Shown here in pieces: positions 1-12,000 of a DNA stretch of 64,000 nucleotides (position 1 is the first letter of the stretch; each line of letters starts with the position of its first letter). The stretch is taken from the NCBI RefSeq assembly GCF_000208865.1, contig NC_018393.1, positions 186,001 to 250,000 of the forward strand, in the 5' to 3' direction. The notes beneath the pieces were generated by a model. That model was not told the origin of the DNA, searched no databases, and saw only the letters and a program-made list of their open reading frames with translations. Both the position numbers and the translations under genes were made by a program. Source of the stretch: Neospora caninum Liverpool. Its lineage: Eukaryota; Apicomplexa; Conoidasida; Eucoccidiorida; Sarcocystidae.

Positions 1-3000
1 GTTCGCGCCGTCGCCGCCGTCCCTCAGTGTCTCTTCGCGCCGCGCCGCGCCGTGCCACCGGCCGTTCTGGAAGCAGCTGAGCAACACGCCTTCCGTCTCG
101 CAGTGGGTGTGGTCCGCAATGTCCTTCTTCAAGTGCGGAATCGAACGGCAGTCGCCGGAGCCGGCGAACCGACCCTGAATGACGAGGGGCCACACAGCCT
201 CTTCCGCGACCAGCGAGACCGTCAGGTGCGTGGCCGGACGCGACGCCTTCTCGCCTCCCGCGGGCCTGCGCGAGTCGCCTCCTCTGGGCTGTGCCCCGTC
301 CGGCCTGCGTTCGCGAGCAGTCGCGGGGAACGGAGGAGGGTACGCGATCCCACTACCGCTCGCCTCGCCAACCGCCTGGAGCGCGTCGCCTGCAGCCGCG
401 TCGCTCGCGGCGGCCGCAGGCAGAACGCGCGACCCGTGGATGCGGAGTGTTTCAAAGTTTTTGAAGAACAAGGGAAGCAGACAGGTGCACCCGAGACGAA
501 GCAGGCGGTGCGCGAGACTCTCGGGGAACCCTGGCGCAGACGTCAGCAAACCGTCGAGCAGCACGGGGTTGCAGGGCGGCGGAGGAAGGTACGGCAGCCG
601 TGAAGGAATGAGGAGGACGACGCCGTCCCGGAGCACCACTTCCTCGCCGTTTCCACTCGAACTGCGAGGCCGCTGGGCAAGCAGTGGCAGCTGCGTCGCC
701 TCGCGAATCCAAGACTGCATGCACGCCTGCGGCGACTGAACCGCCGGCAGCCTCTCAGGGCCCCGCCAAAGCGAAGGCAAACCGGACGAGGCAGCAGAAG
801 AAGCACACGAGGAGGACCGGTGGAACGCGAGTGAACCTCTCTCTCGCTCCCCGCGGCGAGAACGTCTCGGCAGAGGACCACTCGATGCGGACGCGTTCCG
901 TGAAACGATTTCCTCCGGGTCCCTTCCCCTGTCCCCCTTGGGTTCTCTAGCGTCGTCTCGTGTTCCCCGCCAATCCGTCTCCGCGGTGCTTGCCTTGCGG
1001 CTTTCGGGTTTTCCGCTCTTCCTCTCTTCTCCCAGCTCGGGTCGCCTGTCCCCAGCCGAGTCGGCCTTCACCTCCGGTCTCTCTTGTCGCTCTCTGGCCT
1101 TTTTCACGAGAGCCTCGATCCGCCTCTGTGCCTCCTCGGCGCGTCGCCGGTGTTCCTCGGGGAGACGCGGCGACCCCAGCTGCCACAAGAACGGGCCTGA
1201 AGGGCAGGCGGGCCGGTGGGAGGGCCAGAGGAGCCTCGAGGAGTTTGTGCTGAGCCACTTGAGTTTGCGCGCGTTCAGCCTCGCCTTATATTCGAAGCAG
1301 GCCTGGCAGTAGTCGAAGTCATCCGAGTGACACCGGTGGCGAGCGGCCGCCGACCAGAGCCGGTAGTCGGTCAAGCTGGCGACGCAGAAGCCGTTCTGGT
1401 CCAGGCCATCGCATCTCCACTTCCCTTCAAACCCACTTCCTTGGATGTTTTTCAGAGTCTTGCCACAGCGCGGACACCGGACGTCGGCGAGAGAGGAAAG
1501 TTCAATGTCTTCGGGGACATCGTTCGCGGCGAAGAACGCGCGGCCTCCCGGCCAGCTGTTCGAGAGCGACACCGGGTTGCCGCCCAAAAACGGCGCCAGC
1601 ATGAGGAGTAGAGCCTCGTCCTGCGCTGCGTAATACTGACGCCAGAACAACCGATGCAGTTCCCCAAGGGACGAAAACGCACCTGGCGTGCCCGCGTGCC
1701 CGGAAGGAAGCGAGAAGGACCGAGCAGCCTCGGAGTCGACGGGGGGAAAACACGCTTTTTCTGAGTCGAAGGGTTTCATCCCTTTCGCACCGCCTTGTCG
1801 CTTGCTGCCGTGGTCCTGCGCCAGGCGTGATTTCCCGTCTTGGGCGCTCGACAGGCGCCCCGAACGCAAAGCTCGCACCTGCGGGGAACGCAAAGCGGGG
1901 CCCCTCTCGCTCTCCTTATCCAAGGCTCGCTGCGCGCTGCCGGGCGTGGCCGACCGCTTACCCGCGCGCCGGAAGCTCTTCTGATCTCGCGCAAAGAAAG
2001 CGGATGCCGCACGGACGTTCCCCCCCGCAACACTGGCAGAAAGGCAGGCGGAGCGTCGAGACGGCAAGTAGACGGACGAGAGTGTTCTCGGTCGGAGGGG
2101 AAGCGGCGAAGGCATGCGGTCGCCGCCGGAGAGCTGCGCGGTCCCGCTTCCCTCGAGATCCACCTGGGAGAAACTCGGTCGTCGACACCTCGCCACCGCC
2201 GCTGTGAAGCGAGAAAACAAGGGAATCCACTCAGGCGTTTCCGGCCACGTCGCCCGGCCGCCGTCGTCGCCGACATGGGCCAGAGAGGCCGCGTGACTCG
2301 TCTTGTGGCGGGGGCCGCGTGCCGTCGAAAATGAGCCTTGCAGCCACCACAGGGGAAAGCGCCTCTCGTTGTCTGACGGCCCTCGCAGCCTGGAGGTGAA
2401 GGTGGCCTGTGCCGAGCACGTGAAACCTCGGTAACGACAAATCGCGCACGGAAACTGCGCGGAGGGATCCCCGCTCCGTCTCCCCACGCGTCCTTTCCCT
2501 GGCCCTCCCGCCGGTTTCTTGTATCTTCCTCCGTGACCGCTGTCGACGCTCTCCGTCTCTCTCCTAGCTTTCCCTGCGGCAGCTTCATCTGCGACGCCGT
2601 TCACGTCCGTCCCGTTGACTCCAACCTTCTGGTCATCCATCGAGGCCAAAATCTCGGTCCGGGGTGTTCTGCGACGCTCGTCTCCCGCCAGCTGTTGCGT
2701 CTTTCTCCGGAAACTGCACACTCGACGAAAGCGCGGCGAGCGAAAGACTCGCGTGTCCGCTTCTCCGTCACTCGCTGCCTGTCTGGCGTCGAGGACGAAC
2801 TGCGGTGTCAGAGCCTGTCTGGAGACAGGCAACGGCGCGAGGGTGGAAAAGGACGGGAGAAGGACCGGTGACGTTTCCCGCAGAGACGCAGAGACGAGAG
2901 GCAAATCGTGAAGATCCGTGGGCGTGCGAACATCACCCCTCAGGTCTCCGCCAGCTGCTTCCACAGACTGGCGACACTGTGCACGGGTCGATTTGTGGGA

Positions 3001-6000
3001 AAACTTCGTGATCCGCGAAAATGCTTCACGCGAGTGGGCTTCCACTGCATGCCCTGTCACCCTTGTCAGTTCGTTCGCCTTGGTTGGCGCCACCACGACC
3101 GCGGACGGGTCCACAGTCGTCGCCTTTTCCTCTTGCGTCTCTCGCGCTTTCCGGGCTTCTCCATTTGCCTGAGGGACGAGGTGCGCCCCACCGTCTCGGG
3201 CCTCGTGTTCCCCCGCCACGGACAGAGAGGGAAAGTCGCTATGCGCCGTCGCGGAAAACGAACTCTCTTCGTGTGCACTTTCTCCCACTTTCAATTCGGC
3301 GAAACGACCGTGAGCGAGCGACGAACGAGGCAGCGGGCGCGACCGAACCAGCCACGTCCTAGGCGCTGTGGAGAACGCCGCAGAGGAGGCGAGAAGCCAT
3401 CGGACGTTGCTTTCTGAAGCGCCAAGGACGAACGCCTTCTCCCCAGTCTGGGAGACATCACTCACAGTCCCTAACTCGTCTTCTCCGTCGTATCCGTGCC
3501 CGTCCGTCGTTTCTGCAATCTCCTTCTCGCCTCCAGCCGCCCGCCCCGATCTCTCCCGGCCTTTCCTCCAGCGGCGCCTTCGGCTTGGTCGCACGCCTCG
3601 TTGTCGGCGGGCGAATTGACGCTGCGCCGCCGCGAACGCCTCGTCGGAGATCGCGGGGCCTGCACAGAGCGGCCAAGCGCAGATCGCGCAGCACAGCTTG
3701 TGCGCGTCGCCCTCGTCTTCTCCCCCGAGGCGACACGCGGGAGCGGACGCTCGGGACGCGAGCGCCGAGCAGGACGAGGACGAAGGCGACCGGAGCAAAG
3801 GCGGGTCTTGGACGGGGAGCGTCCGGAAGGCCCGCGAAGCTGACAGAGGCGGCGACAGCCCGGATTGGGCGGCAGACGCGTCGAGGCGGTCGAGGCTTTC
3901 GAGGCGGTCGAGGCTTTCGAGGCGGTCGAAGCCGGCGTCAGCGCAGGAACCGCGGAGCCAGGCGATGTCAGGCAACCAGCCGTTGTTGCTATCTTGGAGG
4001 CCCAAGCTCGAGGAGAAAGACGAGCTACTGGAGTGGGCAAAGTGAGTTCTGCCGTTTTGGGTGGCGGACGACAGAAACACGTGCGAGGAGAGAGAGCGCT
4101 GAAGTGGAGGAAACGACCCGAGGCAGGTGCCGCCCCCCTCACTGCACGCACGTGGCCTGGGGTAGCCGCGTCGGCGTCGCTGATCCTCGCGCGCCTCTCT
4201 TCCTCGCGGTACCGATCCTGATCGATTCGCCGCCGCGCCGCCCAGCGGACGCTCCAGAGGGCGCAGGACATGGGCCACGACAACTGCCCCGTCAGAGAGA
4301 GCGTCGTCTTCAGAGTCGAACAAAGACGCGTCCTCGGAAGCGCTGTCGCTCGAACTGCTTCCAAACGAGAAGGAAGAACAGCCGGGGGGAGGGAAGCCAG
4401 CTTCTCCATTTCTGCCCGAGCCACGTTCTCCGCTCTGTCCACTCTGCACTCTCCACCCCGCTTCCGCCTCGGACAGCCCTGGCTCTGAGGCCTCGAGTCT
4501 TCCCCCCCGTCCGCGCCAGCCGTCCGCAGCCAGAAGCTGCCTCGTTTCCTCGTAGACGCCGCGCTGCCGACGCCAGCTGGGCGGTTCCGGGCGCACCCGC
4601 TCGGCTCGGCTGTCTGCTCCGGGGACCAGTCCTGCGCTTCGATCGACCCTAAAATGCGCTACCGCGGGCGAGCCGTCCGGCTGTCTCTGCGAGTCAGCTG
4701 TATAGACAGTCCGGTAACTGCCGTGGCCTTCAGCGATTCGGCGGTAACGTTCGACGAAGGAGATCACGCGACTCGCTTCGCTGGTCGAGGCTGCAGAAGG
4801 CAGGGAGGCGGAGGGACGCTCAAGAAGCACTTGGGCGCGAGCTTCGCCGTCTAGTCCGGCTTCGAAGTGTCGCATTTGCCCAGTCCCGCCGTGCACAACC
4901 ATGGCCAGACGGAGAGACGGGGATTCGTCCTCTTCGTCTCTGCAGGGCAGAAAGTGTCCCTCTCCGCTCGCCGCGTCTCGGGCTCGGGGGTTTCGCCTTC
5001 GTTCCACAACGCCGGCAGCGTTGCCCATGTCGGCGCCTCGGATTTCATCCCCACCAGGAAAGCGATTCTGCCGGTCCGACGCAGATGCGCAATACCCCTC
5101 CGACGAGAAGCGATCCCAAAGCGGGCGGACGAGGAGCGACGGCACAAGCCGCGAGGCCAAGACGGGCCGGAAAAGAGGCGGCATCGATCGGAACGCCAGG
5201 TTCATGCTGGCCAGGTCTTCCATCACTTCCCTGTTCTCGTACAAGAGCCCCTGAAGCGGATCATCGCATTCAAAGGCGTCGCACTCCAACGGCTCGTCGT
5301 CATCGCCGGGGAGAACCTCCGCCAATTCCGTCTCGCCTTCGTCCGTCAAAAGTTCGGTTGCCTCGTCGAGGTCGCGGGGGTCGTCTTCTGCGAGGATGCG
5401 AATGCGGTCGAAGCGCCCTCTTCGAGAGTCGCCGCGTTCGTCTCCGAGTCCAGCTCTCTCGTCTTCTTCCTCTTCACTCGACGCAAACATGAGCACCTCC
5501 AAACCCCGTCTACCACCTGACCGCGCGCTGCCGTCCCCACCGGCCAGACTCGCCCGTCCGCCGCTGCGTCGGCCGCCGTCTCTGCCTGCACTGCCTCGGC
5601 GTCTCCCCTCGGGCCTTCCGTCGTCGCCCTCGCCCTCCAGTCGACCGCCGGAGTCCCCCGGCCTGCCTGGCGCTCTGGAGCCTCGCGCGTGCCCGCCCGA
5701 GGCTGCCGCCATCGCCTCCTCGTCGTCCTCACTCTGGTCACTCCACGAGCCCACAGAGTCGGCTTCGACTTCAAACAGAGCATGCGTCGGGTACGACGCC
5801 CCGTCGTCCGACCGCCCTGCTCCCGGTGGACGATGCCCGACAAGGATGCCTCCGCCGCCCGCGAGAGGCGAGTGGTGGACTGCGGACGCGTCTTCTTCGT
5901 CGCCCTCAACGACTCCCCCGGCGGCGATCCCCGCCGGCGCGTCTCCACGGGCTCCACCGGCCCCGCCCGGCCCGCGCGGCGCTCCGCCGCCCCCCGTGAC

Positions 6001-9000
6001 GCGCCCCGAGCCGCCAGCGAGGGCAGCGTGCTGGAGGCTGGAGCCGTCGCGGGTGAATTCGCCCATGAAAAAGTGATTCGCCAAGTCCACAGGGTCCAGT
6101 GGATGGCCTCGCACCTCCTCGAGATCAGTGACGACGGGCTTCCAGAACGTGGAGTGCTGGGAGCGGTCGGCAGAGTCGACATCGCAGTGGAGCAGCGGGA
6201 GGGAGGATCCAGAAGCAAGCGCGGAGAAGGACGAACACGCCGAAGAAGCGAGCGGGGTGTTGGTGATACACGAAGATGCGTAGCCGTGGAGACGCAGGAA
6301 TGCACGCGAGGAGATTGCGCTCGGGTCCGGTCCGAGACGGAAGATGTCGTCTGAAGAAGCGTAAAGGCCCCACGTCCCTGCCAGAGTGAGTGGGAGCTCC
6401 CGTGCTTGGTTCTGCGCAGTCGAGGCCGAAGACGCCGCGTCCGAAGCCGCCGAGGCAGACAGCGAGACGGCTGAAGCGAGGCGGTTCAGAACGGACGCCG
6501 TCACCTCACTTGAGGTCCAGCGCGAGCTGTCAGCGACGGGAAGAAAGCGCGGCATTTGATCGAAGAGCCAAAAGACTTGCGGCCACGTCACCGCCCCCTC
6601 CCACAACTCTCGGTCTAAGTCAGCTGCCCGTCCGACTGCCGACGCGACCGCGGCGTCGCCGGAATCGCCATCCGGGTCCTCTCCGTAGTCGCGTCGACGG
6701 GGATCCAGCACTCGCGCCGTCGCCCGGCTTAGACGCAGAAGCAGCGAAAAGAATGCATGCCTTGCCGAGCTGCCGGGGGGAGGCAGGAACCGCCACGACT
6801 CGAGGAGATCTGTGAGGAGGGCCACGCGAATGAGGGCTGGACGCCGCGAGGGCTCCCATGGCCGATCATAGGCATCGAGCAGCTCTTGCCGCATGCTCTC
6901 GAAGCCACCCGTCTGGATGCGTGCGGCGAGGTCGTCCCTTCCCCGTTCGTCTCCGAGATTCCCCTCTGGCTGACTATTGACCGTCACTGTCTCCGCTCCG
7001 GCCTTCGCGCTGGACAGAAGCGCGGCGGGGTTTGTTACCAACCCGCCGCCAGGAGACGTTGCACAAGCCGACACGGAGGAAGCTCTGCGAGGGCTTTCAC
7101 GCTTGGCTTTCTTCGCGTTTGCCTTTGATGGCTCTGCAATTGGAACTCCACAGCATGCACACGTAGCCCCGTCGACCTGACGTCTCCTGGCTTCATCCGC
7201 ACTGCGTTTCTTCCTCTCCATGCCGCCTTTCCCCCCTTTCTCCGGCTGCGGGTGTTCGTCGTCGGTGGACCCATGACCCGACGCGCGCGTCGCGGTGTCT
7301 CTGGCCTCTTCGCCCTTCCCCTTTCCCGGCTTTTCGGCTTCTCTCGCCGCACCCGCCGCGGCGCGCGCCGGAGCGGACGAGGACGGAGGCAACGGAGGCG
7401 TCAACGGCACAGACAGCGCTGCGTAGCCTGAGGCCTGCGAGAGATAGGAGAGGAGCTGGAAACGTTGCAACAGAACGTCGGCCTTGACAGCACACAGCTG
7501 CGCGACGTCTGCGACGCAGCCTAAGCGATTGAGACTGGGCGCAGGCTCGCTGTGGCAGCTGCGCCGTCGAAGGAAAGGCGCGCTGGCGGCCACGAGAGGC
7601 GCCACGGCTGTCAGGAGGGCGAGGGTCACTTTTGCTGTCGCGGAGTCGTCCTCGCGCTCGTCCCGCACTTTGGCGCTTGACGAGAGCGAGGTGTTTCGGC
7701 CACGGCCAGAACGCGAAGGAGGGGAACGGGGGGTATCCCGGATTTCTTCAACTTTACCACCTGCCGCTCTCGCCACGTGCGCAGCCGCACCCTCGTCTAG
7801 GTTCTCTGTCTCTCGCTTTGTCTCCACCTCCGCCACGGTCGCTTCGCTCGCTCCGTCCTCTTCTCGCTGCACCATTTCCCTGTGCGCGACGGCGGTCGCA
7901 GCCTCCGCAGCGCCGAGGACGCTCAGGCAGGAGGCGAGGAGCGACAGGCGCATGAGGCGCGCTTCGGAGAAGCATGCATGCTGAGGCAGGTCGGCGGCGT
8001 CGGCGTGCAAGTCTCCACACTTTGCACACAGGGCAAGGATCTGTTGGATGTTTCCGCGGAGTTTCTGGAGCAGGAGGCGGCGGCCAGAGCTCGGAAGCAG
8101 CCGCACGAGACACGTCAGAAACGCTCCATCTTCAGCGTTCTTCATGTCGCACGCCATCGCCCACAGGTCGCGCCAGTCCGCTTGGCCGTGACTCCGCTCT
8201 GGCCTTCGTTCCTCGGGGCTGCAGCCCTGCTCCGGGACGCGCGAGGAAACCGGCAAAGAGCAGTTCCCGCTTGCCGCCGCGCCTGCGCCCGCTCTGTCTG
8301 GTTCCGACCGCGCTCGTGGCGCCGCACCGGCAGGCGACTCCGGCGTGGATCGGGGCATCTCCGTCCCCCTCGCGGCCGTCTCTGCTCTCTCGTCCTTGTT
8401 CTGGGTGTCCGGGCCCGTCGGTCGCGCCAGGCTCCTCGGTTTCCACGGCCTCCGCAGCGGAGCGCCCACCGGCCCGAAGCGAGCGGCCAGGCCTCTCTCC
8501 GGCTCCGCGCTTTCTGGCGCGTTGAGAAGGAAGAACGGTCGCCACAGGCGATGCTCGGAGAAAAACGGAGACGACAGCTCCGTGAGGATCTGCCAGTAGT
8601 TCGTCGCGCGAACGCCCCTGGGGAACCAGGATCTCGCAAACACATGCTCGAAAGTCGGGTCGTCTCTCTTCTTCCGGCTACTCTCCGGTCCCCCCCGTCC
8701 TTCGCTGTTCCCCGGCTCGAGCAAAGACTCGCAGAGGCGCCTCTGAAACGTGCCCGACAGCCACAACCTCTCGAAGTCGGTGAACGGCGACTCCCCCGTC
8801 ACATTCGGCAAACCGTCGGTCGGCGACTCGGCGTCCTCTGCCGCGCCGTCAAACACAAACAGCCTGAGGAGCGCCGAGAGGCGACTGAAAACCTGCCGCA
8901 GGCGATTCAGCGCCTCTGCCGACGCCTGCGTGTGCGCAAAGTGGAAGAACCGTGCAGGCGAAGGCGCCAGCTGCGATGCGATCTCTGCCGTCTCTCCCTC

Positions 9001-12000
9001 GCGGCTCTTCTCTCGAGCCGTCGCCTCCTTGCTGCCTTCGCCAAGGAGGCCAGAGGGTAAGTCGGTCGCGTTCCGCTGACTCGAAAAAGAGACACCTGAA
9101 GGCGAAGAACTCAAAAGGGCTAAGAAGGGCAGCGGCTGCGGCCGCACGCCCTGAGTGGTCCAAGCCTCCATCTCGGCCAGCCCGTCGGCTAGCGCGTTCA
9201 AGACATCGGCGAGGAGCTCGCCGAGAACTTCTTCCTCATCGCGTTGTGGCGATGCTCTTTCATTGTCTCCGTTGCCTTCGGCGTCCTCACGATGGTTCGC
9301 GTCTCTCCGTGGCGACGACGAAACATCTGTTTTGCCGCTCAACAGGCTTCGGCCCACTCCTTCGCTTCGCGGCTCCTCCCCGTCGCAAACGAGCGCGCGG
9401 CGGGGCTCGGCGAGCCCAGCTGCCGCGCCGCCGGCCGCACTGGGCGCGACTTGTCCACGGTGGTTTCTTGCCCCGTTTGTGGGGTCGGCTGGCTCCCGGC
9501 GGCGTTCGCCGAGGAGTTGCCGTTTCGCAGTCCTGAGGGACAAGTCGCCGAGCAGCAACGCCCGCCGGAGATGCACACTCTGGCGCAGCAGCAGAGTGTC
9601 TCCAAACAGACACGTCCAGCGCCACCGCAGCAGGTGCGCGTGGCTGTCGAAGGCCCTCGACGCAAACACCCCGAGCTCGCGCCTGCGCGTCTCCCACAGG
9701 GCGGCGGACGCGTCGGAAGGGGTGAAGGAGTTTGCCGAAGCCTGGGCGACGTCGACGATCTTCGCGCTGGAGCCAGACGGCAGGAGCGGCTCGACGTGGC
9801 CAGGGAGCGAGGACGAGTCAGGGGGAAACGTCGACGCGGACGCGGGTAGCGCGCGCGAGACAGGCGCGCGGTAGAGGAGCGGGGAAAAGGTCGAGGGGGA
9901 CGGGAGGGCGTACGCGGAGAAGGCGAGAGTCGCCGGGCCGTTGCAAGCGGGCAGAGCCGGAAGTTGGTGCAGAGGCACCGGCCAGAAGTCTGAGAGGAAG
10001 GGGTCGGTCTCGAGGGCAGCCATGCCTCGCAATCCAGTGGAATGAAGGTGCGACACTCGGCGGAGAAGGCCGTTCAGTTTCCGGTGGTGTCTGAGGCTCT
10101 TGTCGATTTCCCCGCCGCCCCGATGGACGTACAGCTGAAACGCGTCTTTGCTGCACACCTGTGTGACAATGCACAGATGCAACTCGTGCATGGTCGAAAG
10201 CTGGGGCAGGGAGCGGTCGACGCCACGGCGTTTCCGAGTGGACTCAAAAGGCGCGGCCGCGAACGCCGGACGTTTGGTCGTCTTCTCCGCTCTTTCGCCT
10301 CCTTCGAAGACCGCTCGAGACGCCGCACGACGGCCATGCCCGGTTGCATCCCGGTCTGGGCGTTCGGCTCTCTGCGCTCGCGGGCCCCGGTCACCTGCCT
10401 TTCGCCGCAAAGACCCAGGCGACGGCGTCTGCGACGAACTGGCGATGTTGATCTTCACGTGCGGATGCAAGAGAGGAACATTCCACATGCCTTTGCCGTC
10501 CACGCGGATCTTCAAAACGTTTTTCTCGGGCTTCGCCAGCGTGATGATATCCATAAAGGAGGCCGTGGGAATGGGGAATCCGGAAGGCTTCTGCAGCGTC
10601 TCGCGCTCCAACGCGGTCAGCGCCTGACCGAGGGGCGTCACTTGGCTCTGGGAAGAAAACAGCAGGCAACCGAGAGGCAGACAGTTCAGGCACACATGGC
10701 GTGGACTCGGCGACGCGAGTCAGACAAGCGTGGCGCTGTTGACGAAACACTTCGGGACGCGAAAAGAAAAGACAAGCGCGACGGAAGTCTGCGAGATGTG
10801 GAGAGGCCGAGTCAACCCGCATCGCTCCACAAAACCGACAAACACTGAAAGAAAACGCATGTTCGGAATCACTCCTGCGCCTCGCACCCGTTTCATGGAA
10901 AACAGCCGGGAGACACGACACTTCTCTTAATTTTTTTTGGTGCCGCCGAGTGGACGCTGAAAGCCACAGTAGTTGCTGGCCAACCGGTGGCGCGGGCGTG
11001 TTTGAAGCACGGGCTTGGCGCATGCGAGCAAACGAAAACGCTCACGGACAGATACAGGGACAAACGGAGACGCGCAGATGGAGACACGGTTGCGTGGTGC
11101 GCCCGATGGATAGGCGCGAGACAGGGAGACACACGCGAGGGTATGGCGGGGTCACTTGCCCTATACTGGAGTGTTTGTGCGCCGCACACGACAGCCAATC
11201 AGCATCTGCATGCGACCAGGGAGTACGCAATGCTGGAAAGCGGTGATTCTCCAGGGATTCGAAGAGCGCTTGCGATCCGTCGTAGGCAACTCACCTTGAA
11301 CCCGAAGTCTTTTCCGGCTCGGAGCGTGGGCACCTCCAGACCAATGCACGCCATGAGATCCGCATGCTTGATCCCGGACTGCTTCGCCTGGCCGAGGCAG
11401 ATACGCCGGACGGAGAAGCCGTTGAGTGCCGTCAGTTTGAACCAACCGCAGCCGGGCTTTACGGCTAGGCGATACCAGCAGGGCCCCGCGAGGGGCAACG
11501 GCAGCGACGCTCGCAGGACAACCGGCTGAAGAAGAGACGGCGCGCTCCAGAGAACCGAGGGACATCGGGCAGCAGGAGAGAGGGAAGGCGCCGCAAGGCG
11601 CGCTTCCTCGCGTCTTTTCGCCTTTTCGAACTGCGCAGGCGACGAGGCGAGTGAAAAAGGCACCGTCTCGGATTCCGTTCTCGAGTCCGAGACGGCGTGC
11701 GTGGGGACGGCCAGTTCCTCGCCGCCAGAAAGAGTGCATTGCGTTTCCGTTCTCTCGCCGTCGGCTTGTGGGAGATCCGTCGCGCTGCGACGCCCCGGGA
11801 CAGTCCGAGTTTTCTCCCACTTTGTCTGCATCCACCGACCGTGCTCGTCGCCAAAGCCGCCCGGTGTCCTGTCTATTTCTGCATCGACTTCCCCCGCAAG
11901 CCCTGCCGTCTCGTCGCCCCCCGGCGGGACTGGATCCTCTCGCGGCTTGTCCGGCGACACGCCGAGGCCCGTGAGATCCCAAAACAGCCACGCCGGCGGG

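Larger units (their letters stand above)
1..10647 (-). other. Exon 6 of the giant gene, open for at least 10.6 kb
   Basis: The acceptor is TTCTTCCCAG then AGC CAA GTG at 10647. From there the minus-strand frame was read line by line to position 1 and no stop codon was seen, giving 3,549 codons in a single exon. It begins with a globular-looking stretch (SQVTPLGQALTALERETLQ) and a beta-rich segment (NVLKIRVDGKGMWNVPLLHP). Long acidic and Gly/Arg-rich linkers follow, then the ZZ finger. Isolated cysteine clusters lie near 8030 (LCAKCGDLHADAADLPQHAC), 7155 (ATCACCG) and 3690 (CCAICAWPLC). All the shorter open frames in this interval on either strand overlap this frame and are shadows. Confidence 0.85.

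Noticed and set aside
3471..4442. 323-codon minus frame and 355-codon plus frame over 3.5-4.6 kb
   Set aside because: Both overlap the continuous exon 6 frame of the giant gene and have Arg/Ser-rich composition typical of out-of-frame translation of GC-rich coding DNA.
7882..9060. 392-codon plus-strand frame
   Set aside because: Antisense shadow of exon 6; Arg-rich with no domain and no splice or promoter context.
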